IMG/VR virus record: IMGVR_UViG_3300017776_000273
Coordinates: 1-20,431 of that record
Reading direction: 5' to 3' (one strand)
Source: a virus
DNA: 20,431 bases
Shown here one piece after another: positions 5,431 through 12,811 of this stretch. Both the position numbers and the translations under genes were made by a program. Position 1 is the stretch's first letter; each line of letters starts with the position of its first letter. The notes under the pieces were generated by a model. That model was not told the origin of the DNA. It saw only the letters and a list, made by a program, of their open reading frames with translations, and did no database searches.

Positions 5431-6541
5431 TGGTTAATTCTTCCTTGGGTAAGACGTCTTGTTCATCGTCGATATTTACCTCCGGAAGGTCTTCTACAGC
5501 GTCTACGACATCATCGTCCCATTCGCTCATAATAAGATCCAAAGCATTATCTTTGTTAGCATTCCAAGGTTTGCGGAACATTTTAATTACTTCACCTGTT
5601 TTAGGGCTAGTATATTCTAAACTGTTACCACTCTTCTTTAGAATCTCTTTTGCTTCAAAGAATTCAACAAGTCCACTATATGGACTCATTCCTGTCTCAT
5701 ATGGAATTTCTACTTGTACACTTTCAAAGGGTTTAGCATAACGTGTTTTCATTACCTTACACGCCGCTCGAATACCATGTACTTGTGATGTTTTGTTACC
5801 ATCTGCGTCTACTTTTAGTTTGAGTTTACGCATAGCAATAACAATACTACTTGCATAGATAAAGCCTTGACCACCTGAGATTTTATCATCCGGGTCAAAC
5901 ATATCTTGTGATGCATATGTATGGTTAGTTGCTAGTAGTCCTACGTTAAATTCACCAAACATGTTAACTGTGTTTCTAACAAGCGATGTTAGTGCTTTGG
6001 GCTTACGACCCATATCACCTTTCATATCACCTTTTTGGAACTGATCAACATCAGTTGGTGTTAGTAGCATACCCAACGAATCAACTACAAACAATACCTT
6101 AGGACGATCTTCATGATCTTTGTCTGTGTATTCTGATTTGTAGTCTTTCATAAAGTCACTGATAGTTCTAGCAACATCATCGATCATACTCATATTAAGT
6201 TTGAGTAGTTTATCTTCTGCTGTATCAACGTCTAGTGCATGCAACCATTTTTCATCTAGTGCATTTTCACTGTCAATTAGTACTACAAAGATACCTTGCT
6301 CTTGTGCTGACTTGATTACATTACCTGCTGCAATATAACTTTTGCCTGCACCCGATTCACCTGCGAGTACTGTTACTTTACCTAGTGGAATACCTTTTTC
6401 AAATTCTCCACTGATTAGTTTGTTTAGTGTGTAATTACCTGTACTGATCCATGTGTCCGGATCATTAAACCCAACACTTAGTCCGGGCACCGCTTTGGTA
6501 ATACTTTTGCGGAATTTACTTACGTCAAAAGGCTTTGCCAT
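5417..6541 (-). CDS. uvsX: UvsX, RecA-like recombinase
   Basis: RecA/UvsX-family strand-exchange ATPase of 374 aa. Numbered from ATG 6541, it shows the Walker A P-loop GESGAGKS (61-68), the acidic segment DSENALD with the likely catalytic Glu at ~92, Walker B LFVVDS (150-155), and the LLATNH sensor/L2-proximal segment (~202-207). The acidic C-terminal tail resembles that of RecA proteins. The reading frame is open to a TTG at 6553, but GGAGAA (6551-6546) is correctly placed for ATG 6541 and would be inside the longer version, so the ATG is chosen. It follows gp32, with which it works in recombination-dependent replication; UvsY-like and a small acidic protein follow. Confidence 0.95.
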   Translation of the reverse strand: MAKPFDVSKFRKSITKAVPGLSVGFNDPDTWISTGNYTLNKLISGEFEKGIPLGKVTVLAGESGAGKSYIAAGNVIKSAQEQGIFVVLIDSENALDEKWLHALDVDTAEDKLLKLNMSMIDDVARTISDFMKDYKSEYTDKDHEDRPKVLFVVDSLGMLLTPTDVDQFQKGDMKGDMGRKPKALTSLVRNTVNMFGEFNVGLLATNHTYASQDMFDPDDKISGGQGFIYASSIVIAMRKLKLKVDADGNKTSQVHGIRAACKVMKTRYAKPFESVQVEIPYETGMSPYSGLVEFFEAKEILKKSGNSLEYTSPKTGEVIKMFRKPWNANKDNALDLIMSEWDDDVVDAVEDLPEVNIDDEQDVLPKEELTNENE

Positions 6542-6562
6542 TAATTTCTCCAAGAATATAAT

Positions 6563-6584
6563 GTAGGCGACTATTGCCGCCTAC
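6563..6584 (-). other. stem-loop between gp32 and uvsX
   Basis: A perfect 7-bp inverted repeat (GTAGGCG 6563-6569, CGCCTAC 6578-6584) with an 8-base loop. On the minus strand it is followed by ATTATATTC, not a T-run, so it is not a classical terminator. It could protect the gp32 mRNA 3' end or reduce read-through into uvsX. Confidence 0.6.
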
Positions 6585-6601
6585 TGTGTTAGATGTTTTG
6601 A

Positions 6602-7633
6602 TTATGCTCCGCGATTACGAATTGCTGCCAAAATGTCTTGCGCACTTGGCTTTTCACCACCATCATCTCCTGCTGGTGCTGTTGCCGCTACTGCCGCCGC
6701 TACTGCTTCCTGTTGTACAGGAGGAGTAACTGGAGTAGGTGCCGCTTCTGCTACTGGTGCAGGTGCGGGAGTAGGTTGCGGAACACTTTGTGCCGCAGGT
6801 TTGGCCGCTGAATTGTTTGGCGCACTGTTAGCAGTGTCAATTTGTACACCAGCTGGACGATAAAAGTTACCGAACAATTCTGGATCATACAGTTGACCAT
6901 CAACGCTTGCTTCAAACATTTGACCAATTGCAGTCAATTCAGCTTCAGTTGGCTGTTTAGGAAGAAAATCATTTAGATTAAACAACCCATGTGTGTCAAT
7001 TGCTGCACGTTCGTTGCTGTCTAAACTACGCTCTCTACGGCTCCAGCTAGACGTTGAATAGTCTGCATACTGACCTTTAGTTGTCTTTGTTAGACGGAAA
7101 TCAGTACCTTGTTCAATATCTGTTGGAAGTTCAGTGAAATCACTGTCCATCAATGCACCTTTAATGATGTTAAAGATACTTGGATTGATAATAAACCTAC
7201 GAATTGGATTGTCAGGAGTAGTATCTTCTTGTAAACTGTTTTCAGCTACAAAGCCTTGGAATACGTAACTACGCTTTTTCCAATACTTACGACCCATGTC
7301 TTCTAAGTTAGGATCTTTAAACCAGTTGCGTACTTCTGCGAGTACTGGGCAACTTCCTACCGGACCCCACATTTCGTTACACGGAACGTTCACTGTAACT
7401 GCACGACTGTTTGGGTCACCTTTTACACCTGAAAATCCTAAACGAATCATTTGACGCTCACGCCAAAAGTAAGTATTACTCGAATCACCGTCTGGTAAGA
7501 AACGAATTACACTTGTTGAATTTTCTGGGATATTCCAAAATGGGAAGATAGCGTTATCGCCACCTGAGCTAGATCCGCCTCCGCGGTTTTCTTGTTGTTG
7601 TAATTTTGCACGAATTTCTGCCAATGTTGCCAT
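6602..7633 (-). CDS. 32: gp32-like single-stranded DNA-binding protein
   Basis: T4 gp32-type ssDNA-binding protein, 343 aa. A Gly/Ser-rich N-terminal stretch (18-25) precedes the core with FPFWNIPENSTSVIRFLPDG (30-49), YFWRERQMIRLGF (55-67) and CPVLAEVRNWF (95-105), then FIINPSIFNIIKG. The T4 core binds zinc through one His and three Cys; here only two cysteines exist in the whole protein (C85 and C95), so zinc may be absent or bound differently. From ~265 to ~330 an Ala/Pro-rich linker leads to a short end (AQDILAAIRNRGA) instead of a long acidic tail, though GDDGGEKPS precedes it. ATG 7633 has AGGAGA upstream. Its own promoter and structured leader suggest separate, possibly autogenous, control. 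Confidence 0.93.
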   Translation of the reverse strand: MATLAEIRAKLQQQENRGGGSSSGGDNAIFPFWNIPENSTSVIRFLPDGDSSNTYFWRERQMIRLGFSGVKGDPNSRAVTVNVPCNEMWGPVGSCPVLAEVRNWFKDPNLEDMGRKYWKKRSYVFQGFVAENSLQEDTTPDNPIRRFIINPSIFNIIKGALMDSDFTELPTDIEQGTDFRLTKTTKGQYADYSTSSWSRRERSLDSNERAAIDTHGLFNLNDFLPKQPTEAELTAIGQMFEASVDGQLYDPELFGNFYRPAGVQIDTANSAPNNSAAKPAAQSVPQPTPAPAPVAEAAPTPVTPPVQQEAVAAAVAATAPAGDDGGEKPSAQDILAAIRNRGA

Positions 7634-7649
7634 AGTATTTCTCCTATAT

Positions 7650-7700
7650 TTTGCCTATGTTTATGCCTAAGTATGCCTTTGTGACCACTTATGTAATCAC
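7650..7700 (-). promoter_or_regulatory. gp32 mRNA leader: 5' hairpin and AGGCA repeats
   Basis: Just downstream of the -10 box the transcript can form an 8-bp hairpin: GTGATTAC (7700-7693), loop ATAA, GTGGTCAC (7688-7681), with two G-U pairs. An A-rich unpaired stretch follows with AGGCA three times (7678-7674, 7668-7664, 7656-7652) before the AGGAGA ribosome site. T4 gene 32 mRNA likewise has a 5' structure followed by an unstructured A/U-rich leader bound by gp32. The functional parallel is inferred. Confidence 0.45.
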
Positions 7701-7701
7701 T

Positions 7702-7730
7702 ATTATATGTGTATTTTGTGAGGTTGTCAA
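7702..7730 (-). promoter_or_regulatory. near-consensus sigma70 promoter of gp32
   Basis: Minus strand TTGACA (7730-7725), exactly 17 bp, TATAAT (7707-7702): a full consensus match. The TGA stop of the upstream 452-aa gene (7729-7727) lies inside the -35 box. It allows gp32 to be expressed early, independent of the late genes upstream. Confidence 0.88.
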
Positions 7731-9085
7731 CTAAAAAGTTTATCGAAATCGTATTTTGTAAATGCGCCTTCAAATGTTTGTTCATAGTTCTCACTGGGTA
7801 CACGGGTTGTTTCACTTGCTGATGTTTTCAACTTAGGCATCAATGTTTTAATAGCACTTATTGCTTGTTTTAACATAGCACCATCTTTAATATTGTCAAC
7901 CTCATCATTGAATCTTGCAAGTAATACACTTAATTGATCCTGATCTTTGCCGCCATCAATGACGCCACTTAGATATTGTGCAATTGCACCAAGTTGTTGT
8001 TGGATTGGATCTCCAACAAGTCTCTTGCTTACCATTGGATTTTCAGGATCATTCTTGATATCAACACCTTTACGTAGTCTAACAGTATCCATTCCTAGGA
8101 TAGAATTAGCTAGGCTATTCAGTGTCTCTTTTGCAAATGCATCACGTTCTTTGATAGATTTCATCTCTTTAACTAATGCATTCACATACGGTAGCGCATC
8201 ATCTAGACTTTCGTCAAATGTGCGTACTGTAAACTGGTTACGAAGTTTTGTACGATCTGTTTCATTGATCTTAACTTCTTTTGCTTCAAACTTGTCTTTG
8301 GTTTCGTTGTAACACTTACACCCTTTAAGTTTGTTAATTCCTTCTCTGATACTAGCAATACGCTGAGAGACTGCTTCTACAATATCTGCTGTATCTTCGT
8401 TTACCAAACCATTGCGCTTACTGTAGTTGGCAAACTCTTTAAGTTTTTTAAGTTCTACAGTTTGTTCTTGAATATGTTGTCCAAATGGATCATGTGGGTT
8501 GCCACCTTCTTTAACATGACGTAGCATTGCTCTGCCGCCTGCTAAATTGTTTGTTGGCATTTTGAAACGTTCGCCTTCTGCATTCTCAATATAAATTGCA
8601 CTGATGTTTCTGCTTCTACTTCCACGTGATTCTTCGTTCACTGGTTTTGTGTGTTTAATAATAAGTTTAGCACTTTCTAGCTTTTGATAACTGCTCTTGC
8701 TAGTTCCGTATGCTGCACTAATACCTTCTTCAATTTTCATGTCTCTCACCTTTTGCGCTTGGTAATCTTGGTCTTTTGGTTCAATGTGTTTTGTAAAACT
8801 TTTTAATGTATATTCTATTACACTTTGATTTGCTAGATTTTTTAATTGTTCTAGTGTACTTCTGAATTGATCGATGTCAGTGTTTTGATTAACACTTACA
8901 CGTATTTCTCTTGTACTATCAGTTTCGTCAAGATTGATCATAGTGCCTAGATCTTGAATATAAAATCTTCTTGCACTGTTAGGATCAACAGTATGCTCGC
9001 CCTCATCTGTAAACAACTTCAAATTATGTCCGTTGCCTTTGAGAATCTTAAACATTTTTTCAGATACTTTATCGCTGCTAATCAT
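7727..9085 (-). CDS. conserved T4-like marine phage protein, probably structural or packaging-linked (function unknown)
   Basis: A 452-aa soluble protein beginning MISSDKVSEKMFKILKGNGH followed by NLKLFTDEGEHTVDPNSARRFYI. The rest is largely helical, with a possible cysteine pair KGCKCYNE (~255-261), a run of charged helices, and an acidic/aromatic C-terminus (YDFDKLF). I recall proteins with this N-terminal pattern next to terL in T4-like marine phages, annotated as hypothetical. A late-type ATAAATA element at 9108-9102 and an AAAGGAA ribosome site precede the start, which supports late expression. No enzymatic motif seen. Confidence 0.7.
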   Translation of the reverse strand: MISSDKVSEKMFKILKGNGHNLKLFTDEGEHTVDPNSARRFYIQDLGTMINLDETDSTREIRVSVNQNTDIDQFRSTLEQLKNLANQSVIEYTLKSFTKHIEPKDQDYQAQKVRDMKIEEGISAAYGTSKSSYQKLESAKLIIKHTKPVNEESRGSRSRNISAIYIENAEGERFKMPTNNLAGGRAMLRHVKEGGNPHDPFGQHIQEQTVELKKLKEFANYSKRNGLVNEDTADIVEAVSQRIASIREGINKLKGCKCYNETKDKFEAKEVKINETDRTKLRNQFTVRTFDESLDDALPYVNALVKEMKSIKERDAFAKETLNSLANSILGMDTVRLRKGVDIKNDPENPMVSKRLVGDPIQQQLGAIAQYLSGVIDGGKDQDQLSVLLARFNDEVDNIKDGAMLKQAISAIKTLMPKLKTSASETTRVPSENYEQTFEGAFTKYDFDKLFS

Positions 9086-9101
9086 ATCAATTCCTTTATT
9101 A

Positions 9102-9108
9102 TATTTAT
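9102..9108 (-). promoter_or_regulatory. late-type promoter element (ATAAATA) for the 452-aa gene
   Basis: CATAAATATAA on the minus strand, 17 bases before ATG 9085. The TAA stop of TerL (9107-9105) is inside the element. Confidence 0.5.
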
Positions 9109-10655
9109 GTTAGAAACACAAAAGGCATAGGATCCACAGCCTCGTCGTCACTAAAACTATCTTTTAATTCATCATATGCGCTTTCATCATACTGCGCTAC
9201 TTGTTGAGCAATACGTACTACCAGCACACATGCCATTACTAGATCATCTGTTTCGCCGTCTTTGGCACTAAAACTACTGCCTCTGGCAATAAATGTTTTG
9301 ATTTCTTTTAATAGCGCACTACTTGCAATTTCCATTTTGTCTGTTTCAACCCAAGTCTTAAGTTTACTACATGCGGCTAACTTGCTTTTGTTTGTGGTAG
9401 TAAAACCTTTTCTAAAGCCTCTGTTTGCACTGCGAGGTTGACTAATCAATGTACCCGGAATATTATCTTCGCCTAGTTCTGCAATTACTACCAATGCCGC
9501 TTCGCCTAGTGTGTTGTTTTCAACACTCCAATATATTTCACTCTCAGGTGCTGCTTCTTGTATTTCTAATAACATTTGTCTTAGTATACGTATCTGATCA
9601 GTGATGGGTGTCTTGTTGTGCATCCATTCTGCTACTTGACGCATGCCTGGTAGTTCATATATTTGTATAGCAGAATTGTCACCGCCAGTGCCAAGACTTG
9701 GATCTAGTCCAGCAATGTATGTTCTGCCTTTAACAATATTTTTATACCAACGTACTTGTCCTGTACGTCTGTGTATGTCTTTGCTTTCCATCATTGCTAG
9801 TTTTAGACTGCTAATCAATGTTTCATCATAAGCAATAAATTCATTTAAGTGTTCACGACGAAAACGTTCTTCACCAATTTTACCTTCTTCTTCATCAGCC
9901 CAAGGCTGATCCCTGTCAGGGTGTGCTTTCCAATCAGCACTATATGCTTTAAATCCATTTTTACCAACTTGTTTTTCAAATCCGTATTCGTCTACTGTGT
10001 TACAAGCCGCTCTCCAAATTTGTGCAAACTGGTCATCATCCTGATTGGGTGTACTAGTAATAATACATTTACCGCCTGTACTAAGTGTTGGACTAAGTGA
10101 TGTCCAAAACTCTCTGGCAATCGTAGGACGCACAAATGCAAACTCGTCCAAGTATGCTAGCGAAATACTTAAACCACGACCAGTGTTTTCTGTTGTTGCT
10201 TGTGCAATAATACGTGATCCGTTGTCAAACTCCAACGATCCTTTGTTATATGCTGTTACACCTGCACGTACATGATCTGGTAATAGTTCGTATGCAAATC
10301 TAATACGTTGCATAATCTCTTGAGCACCACTGTATTTGTGTGCCGCAATAAGAATTGTTTGATCAGGTACATACATAGCATACCATAACAAGTATGCCGC
10401 TGCCGCTGTTGACTTACCCATTTGTCTACTAATCAATGCTATACTATATCTATGACCGTGATAAGCATCTAGTAGGCCTTTTTGAAAGTCAAACAAATCA
10501 AACTTCATTCTGCCTTTGACAGGATGTTGTATCCATACAAAGTTTTCAATAAAATATTGAGGGTCTTGCGTACACTTAACGATTTCTTCAACTTGCTGAG
10601 CTGTGAACTTTTCTCGTTTGTACGGACTTTTGATTAAATTGGTATCTACACTCAT
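9105..10655 (-). CDS. 17: terminase large subunit (gp17-like packaging motor)
   Basis: T4 gp17-type large terminase, 516 aa, with ATPase and nuclease domains. ATPase: Walker A SRQMGKST (76-83; T4-like R-x-x-G-K-[ST]), Walker B AYLDE (167-171) with catalytic E171, and coupling motif STPN (201-204). RNase H-like nuclease: first Asp in AGLDPSLG (D318), Glu in VENN (E379), and final Asp in GETDDLVMA (D470/D471). All key residues are present. The protein docks on the portal and pumps and cuts DNA during head filling. It is separated from gp16 by three other genes and a terminator. ATG 10655 has no SD; the start lies nine bases after a late-like element, so the mRNA may be nearly leaderless. Confidence 0.95.
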   Translation of the reverse strand: MSVDTNLIKSPYKREKFTAQQVEEIVKCTQDPQYFIENFVWIQHPVKGRMKFDLFDFQKGLLDAYHGHRYSIALISRQMGKSTAAAAYLLWYAMYVPDQTILIAAHKYSGAQEIMQRIRFAYELLPDHVRAGVTAYNKGSLEFDNGSRIIAQATTENTGRGLSISLAYLDEFAFVRPTIAREFWTSLSPTLSTGGKCIITSTPNQDDDQFAQIWRAACNTVDEYGFEKQVGKNGFKAYSADWKAHPDRDQPWADEEEGKIGEERFRREHLNEFIAYDETLISSLKLAMMESKDIHRRTGQVRWYKNIVKGRTYIAGLDPSLGTGGDNSAIQIYELPGMRQVAEWMHNKTPITDQIRILRQMLLEIQEAAPESEIYWSVENNTLGEAALVVIAELGEDNIPGTLISQPRSANRGFRKGFTTTNKSKLAACSKLKTWVETDKMEIASSALLKEIKTFIARGSSFSAKDGETDDLVMACVLVVRIAQQVAQYDESAYDELKDSFSDDEAVDPMPFVFLT

Positions 10656-10663
10656 TGTAGTAG

Positions 10664-10676
10664 TACTTATCTATTA
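10664..10676 (-). promoter_or_regulatory. variant late promoter element before terL
   Basis: Minus strand TAATAGATAAGTA then CTACTACAATG. It matches the AATAAATACTACTAG-type element of the gp4 and gp18 genes with G for A changes. By T4 late geometry, transcription would start about three bases before the ATG. Confidence 0.4.
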
Positions 10677-10703
10677 AAAAAAGAGCTATGTTTCCATAGC
10701 TCT
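10676..10703 (-). terminator. intrinsic terminator upstream of terL
   Basis: Minus strand AGAGCTATG (10690-10682 is the 3' arm complement) forms a perfect 9-bp stem with CATAGCTCT around a GAAA tetraloop, followed by six T residues. It ends the transcript of the 227-aa gene just before the terL promoter element. Confidence 0.9.
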
Positions 10704-10718
10704 AGTTTATACCTGTAA

Positions 10719-11402
10719 TTATCTTGATGTCATTGTTTTTACGATATTTTTGTAAGGAATACCGTCTTGACGTTTTTTAACTTTATCTTGATACGCAGGA
10801 TTTGTATCATGTGAATAAGGTTCTCCAACTGGAACACTGTCATTTCCAGACATTTTTGATAACTGTGCTTGATTGCCTGTTAATCTTTTTGCTACGTCCT
10901 GTGGTACAGTAGCGAGAAACTTATTAATTTTAATCTGATTCTTTGTAGCCATTACATCAGCATAATCTTGATCATATCCTTCGTTAACACCTGCTAACAT
11001 TTTAAGTCTTGTAAGATCTGAACTTTCTGTTTCAACTGAACCTTCTAGGTGTGCTCTACCATCTTCTTGCATACCCTGTTCACTAAATTCTACATCCATG
11101 CCAATCATATCACTGATAGCTTTTTCAAATCCGCTATCTGTATAAATCGACCAAGGACCGTCATGTTCGACAGTAACACTTAAATATCCGTTTTCTTCAA
11201 CAACTTCGTAGTCAGTGACTGTAACCATTGGAGGATTAGTGTCTTCTTTATCCCAAATACTATCGCCTGCAAGTTTAACTTGTTGTGGCATACTAGCATA
11301 CCCAGGACCTCCAGCACTTGCTTTTGCTGGATTATAATCTGGTGCGCCCATGCCTGCTTCTTCGACACTTCCTGATAATTGTATAAGCCTGCTAATATCC
11401 AT
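10719..11402 (-). CDS. uncharacterised protein between terS and terL, LxxLAG-motif protein 2
   Basis: A 227-aa acidic soluble protein. The N-terminus MDISRLIQLSG matches that of the gene before it (MDLNDLIKLAG). Further copies of the pattern L-x-x-L-A-G or K-L-A-G occur at 41-47 (QVKLAGD) and 130-138 (LTRLKMLAG). A beta-rich middle (~60-121) runs VTVTDYEVVEENGYLSVTVE and resembles part of the neighbour. VEE|A at residues 13-16 matches the T4 prohead-protease pattern [LIV]-x-E|[AGS], so the first 15 residues could be a removable targeting peptide. The start lies two bases after the upstream stop without a ribosome site, implying coupled translation. A late structural or head-internal role is inferred. 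Confidence 0.6.
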   Translation of the reverse strand: MDISRLIQLSGSVEEAGMGAPDYNPAKASAGGPGYASMPQQVKLAGDSIWDKEDTNPPMVTVTDYEVVEENGYLSVTVEHDGPWSIYTDSGFEKAISDMIGMDVEFSEQGMQEDGRAHLEGSVETESSDLTRLKMLAGVNEGYDQDYADVMATKNQIKINKFLATVPQDVAKRLTGNQAQLSKMSGNDSVPVGEPYSHDTNPAYQDKVKKRQDGIPYKNIVKTMTSR

Positions 11403-11404
11403 TT

Positions 11405-12295
11405 TTATAGTCCTGCTAGTTGTTTTAGTACATCGATGTCGTCATCTAGTTTATGTGCAGTATCTTTGCTCATTTTAGTTTTGTATTTTTTACCGCCAAA
11501 CTCAAATTCTGGCTTATTAGATCTTGCTGCTGCAGCCGCCGCTTGATTAAATGCATTTTCTTCAACATCTGCTTCGTCGATTGCATCTTCATTCATCCAA
11601 GTAATAACGCTCATGTCTTGCATTGCATCACGTAGTTGCTCGTCAATATCTGCATCATTCCAATATAAATCGTCTTCTGGTCCTGGCATAGGTCCAGTAA
11701 CGTCTAGCTTGCCATCTTTAAGTGTTACTTCGACTTCTTGGCTAACTTCGCCACCATCACGGTCTGTAAAGAACATTTCCATGTATCCTACTTTGCCAGC
11801 ATCTTCAGTTACTGATTCTTCAGCTTTACGTGCTTTAGCTCTTTCTTCAGCGGCACACTCATCACATGTGTCAATTTCGCCATCAGTTTCGTCTTTCATG
11901 TATTCACAGTCAGCGCAACCTTTAGTAGCTTCAGCTACAGGATCTTCTTTGTATGCGTTCCATGCTTCGGTAATATCTTCTACTGTGTGATCTTCATATA
12001 CTTTTGTTTCGTCTACTGTTACATGTTCGCCATTGGCTCCTAAGTATCTACGTAGGCTTAAATCAGATGCACTACCTAGTGTACCTTGATATTCTTGTGG
12101 GTTAGGTTCAGTTGTTGCTTCACCTGGCATTTCTTCTGCGACAGGAGCATCTCCTGTTAATTGATTCAATTGCTCCGGAGTTACCAATGCAATCATAGTA
12201 CGCATGCCATCACTTGAACTTGCAACAGGTTGTTCTTGCACTGGTGCTTGAGCATTTTGAATTCCTGCTAATTTAATTAAGTCATTTAAATCCAT
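11405..12295 (-). CDS. uncharacterised protein between terS and terL, LxxLAG-motif protein 1 with Cys4 knuckle
   Basis: A very acidic 296-aa protein. N-terminus MDLNDLIKLAG and C-terminus DVLKQLAGL carry the same short motif at both ends. A CxxC-13-CxxC arrangement (C127, C130, C144, C147) is a likely zinc knuckle. Residues ~170-230 are beta-rich (VEVTLKDGKLDVTG, then WNDADIDEQLRDAMQDMS), similar to the next protein. Residues ~246-275 contain ENAFNQAAAAAARSNKPEFE plus FGGKKYKT, a sequence style I associate with phage structural proteins. Possible prohead-protease sites are ITE|A (108-111), VAE|A (120-123) and IDE|A (239-242). AAGGTG in the preceding gene may be the ribosome site, with a four-base gap. 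Function unknown. Confidence 0.6.
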   Translation of the reverse strand: MDLNDLIKLAGIQNAQAPVQEQPVASSSDGMRTMIALVTPEQLNQLTGDAPVAEEMPGEATTEPNPQEYQGTLGSASDLSLRRYLGANGEHVTVDETKVYEDHTVEDITEAWNAYKEDPVAEATKGCADCEYMKDETDGEIDTCDECAAEERAKARKAEESVTEDAGKVGYMEMFFTDRDGGEVSQEVEVTLKDGKLDVTGPMPGPEDDLYWNDADIDEQLRDAMQDMSVITWMNEDAIDEADVEENAFNQAAAAAARSNKPEFEFGGKKYKTKMSKDTAHKLDDDIDVLKQLAGL

Positions 12296-12299
12296 GTTC

Positions 12300-12791
12300 T
12301 TACACCTTATATTCTTTGTATAGCTCAGAGCCTGCGGCGTCTTTCACCATTTTTTCATTATATGCATCACCGTAATGATCTTCTGTTTTGATCTTTTCAG
12401 CGTCACTATAATCAGCATCTGCTAAGACACTGGTTGGTTCTTCGTCACTATCCTCAGCAACTTCCCATAATTCTTGTGCTTCATTCATATTGTTCACAAT
12501 CATTTCACCTATGCATCCGCAAATTCCTGCAATTTCTTCTTGTAGGCTATTTGGTGTTGCTGGTAACTTTGTTGCAAAGTCGTATGTATAAATTTCTCTT
12601 GCTCCTATATCGCCAAAGCCACGTGGCTTGTGCATAATAGTTTTCTTAGGAGCACCCATGCTTTCCATGTTATATTTTTTCATATGCGCCTCAATACGGT
12701 CCATATGATCATCTGAAATCTCGTGCAGACTTCTAAGCCTGAACTCATATGTTTTTTCAGATTCAGCTAGATATTGTTTCAAACTTTTCAT
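12300..12791 (-). CDS. candidate internal head protein with T4-type capsid-targeting N-terminus
   Basis: A 163-aa protein beginning MKSLKQYLAESEKTYEFRLR. The first ten residues parallel the capsid-targeting sequence of T4 internal proteins (MKTYQEFIAE, cut by the gp21 prohead protease after Glu10), and the site here, LAE|S, fits the protease pattern [LIV]-x-E|[AGS]. The rest is soluble and acidic toward the C-terminus, with CGCIGE (~90-95) and no known domain. GAAGGAA precedes ATG 12791, and an ATAAATA late element overlaps the stop of gp16 just upstream. Inference: it is packaged in the prohead and may be ejected with the DNA. Alternatively the N-terminus is a chance resemblance. Confidence 0.6.
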   Translation of the reverse strand: MKSLKQYLAESEKTYEFRLRSLHEISDDHMDRIEAHMKKYNMESMGAPKKTIMHKPRGFGDIGAREIYTYDFATKLPATPNSLQEEIAGICGCIGEMIVNNMNEAQELWEVAEDSDEEPTSVLADADYSDAEKIKTEDHYGDAYNEKMVKDAAGSELYKEYKV

Positions 12792-12811
12792 CGTAGATTC
12801 CTTCGTTATAG

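Noticed and set aside
5417-6553. uvsX starting at TTG 6553
   Set aside because: The TTG-GAG codons are the Shine-Dalgarno region (GGAGAA) for ATG 6541; the longer form would have no ribosome site of its own.
6563-6584. Rho-independent terminator between gp32 and uvsX
   Set aside because: The stem is good but no T-run follows, so it is listed only as a stem-loop.
7507-7815. Minus-strand 102-aa ORF across the gp32 promoter
   Set aside because: Overlaps the start of gp32 and the end of the 452-aa gene in another frame and reads through the promoter and leader.
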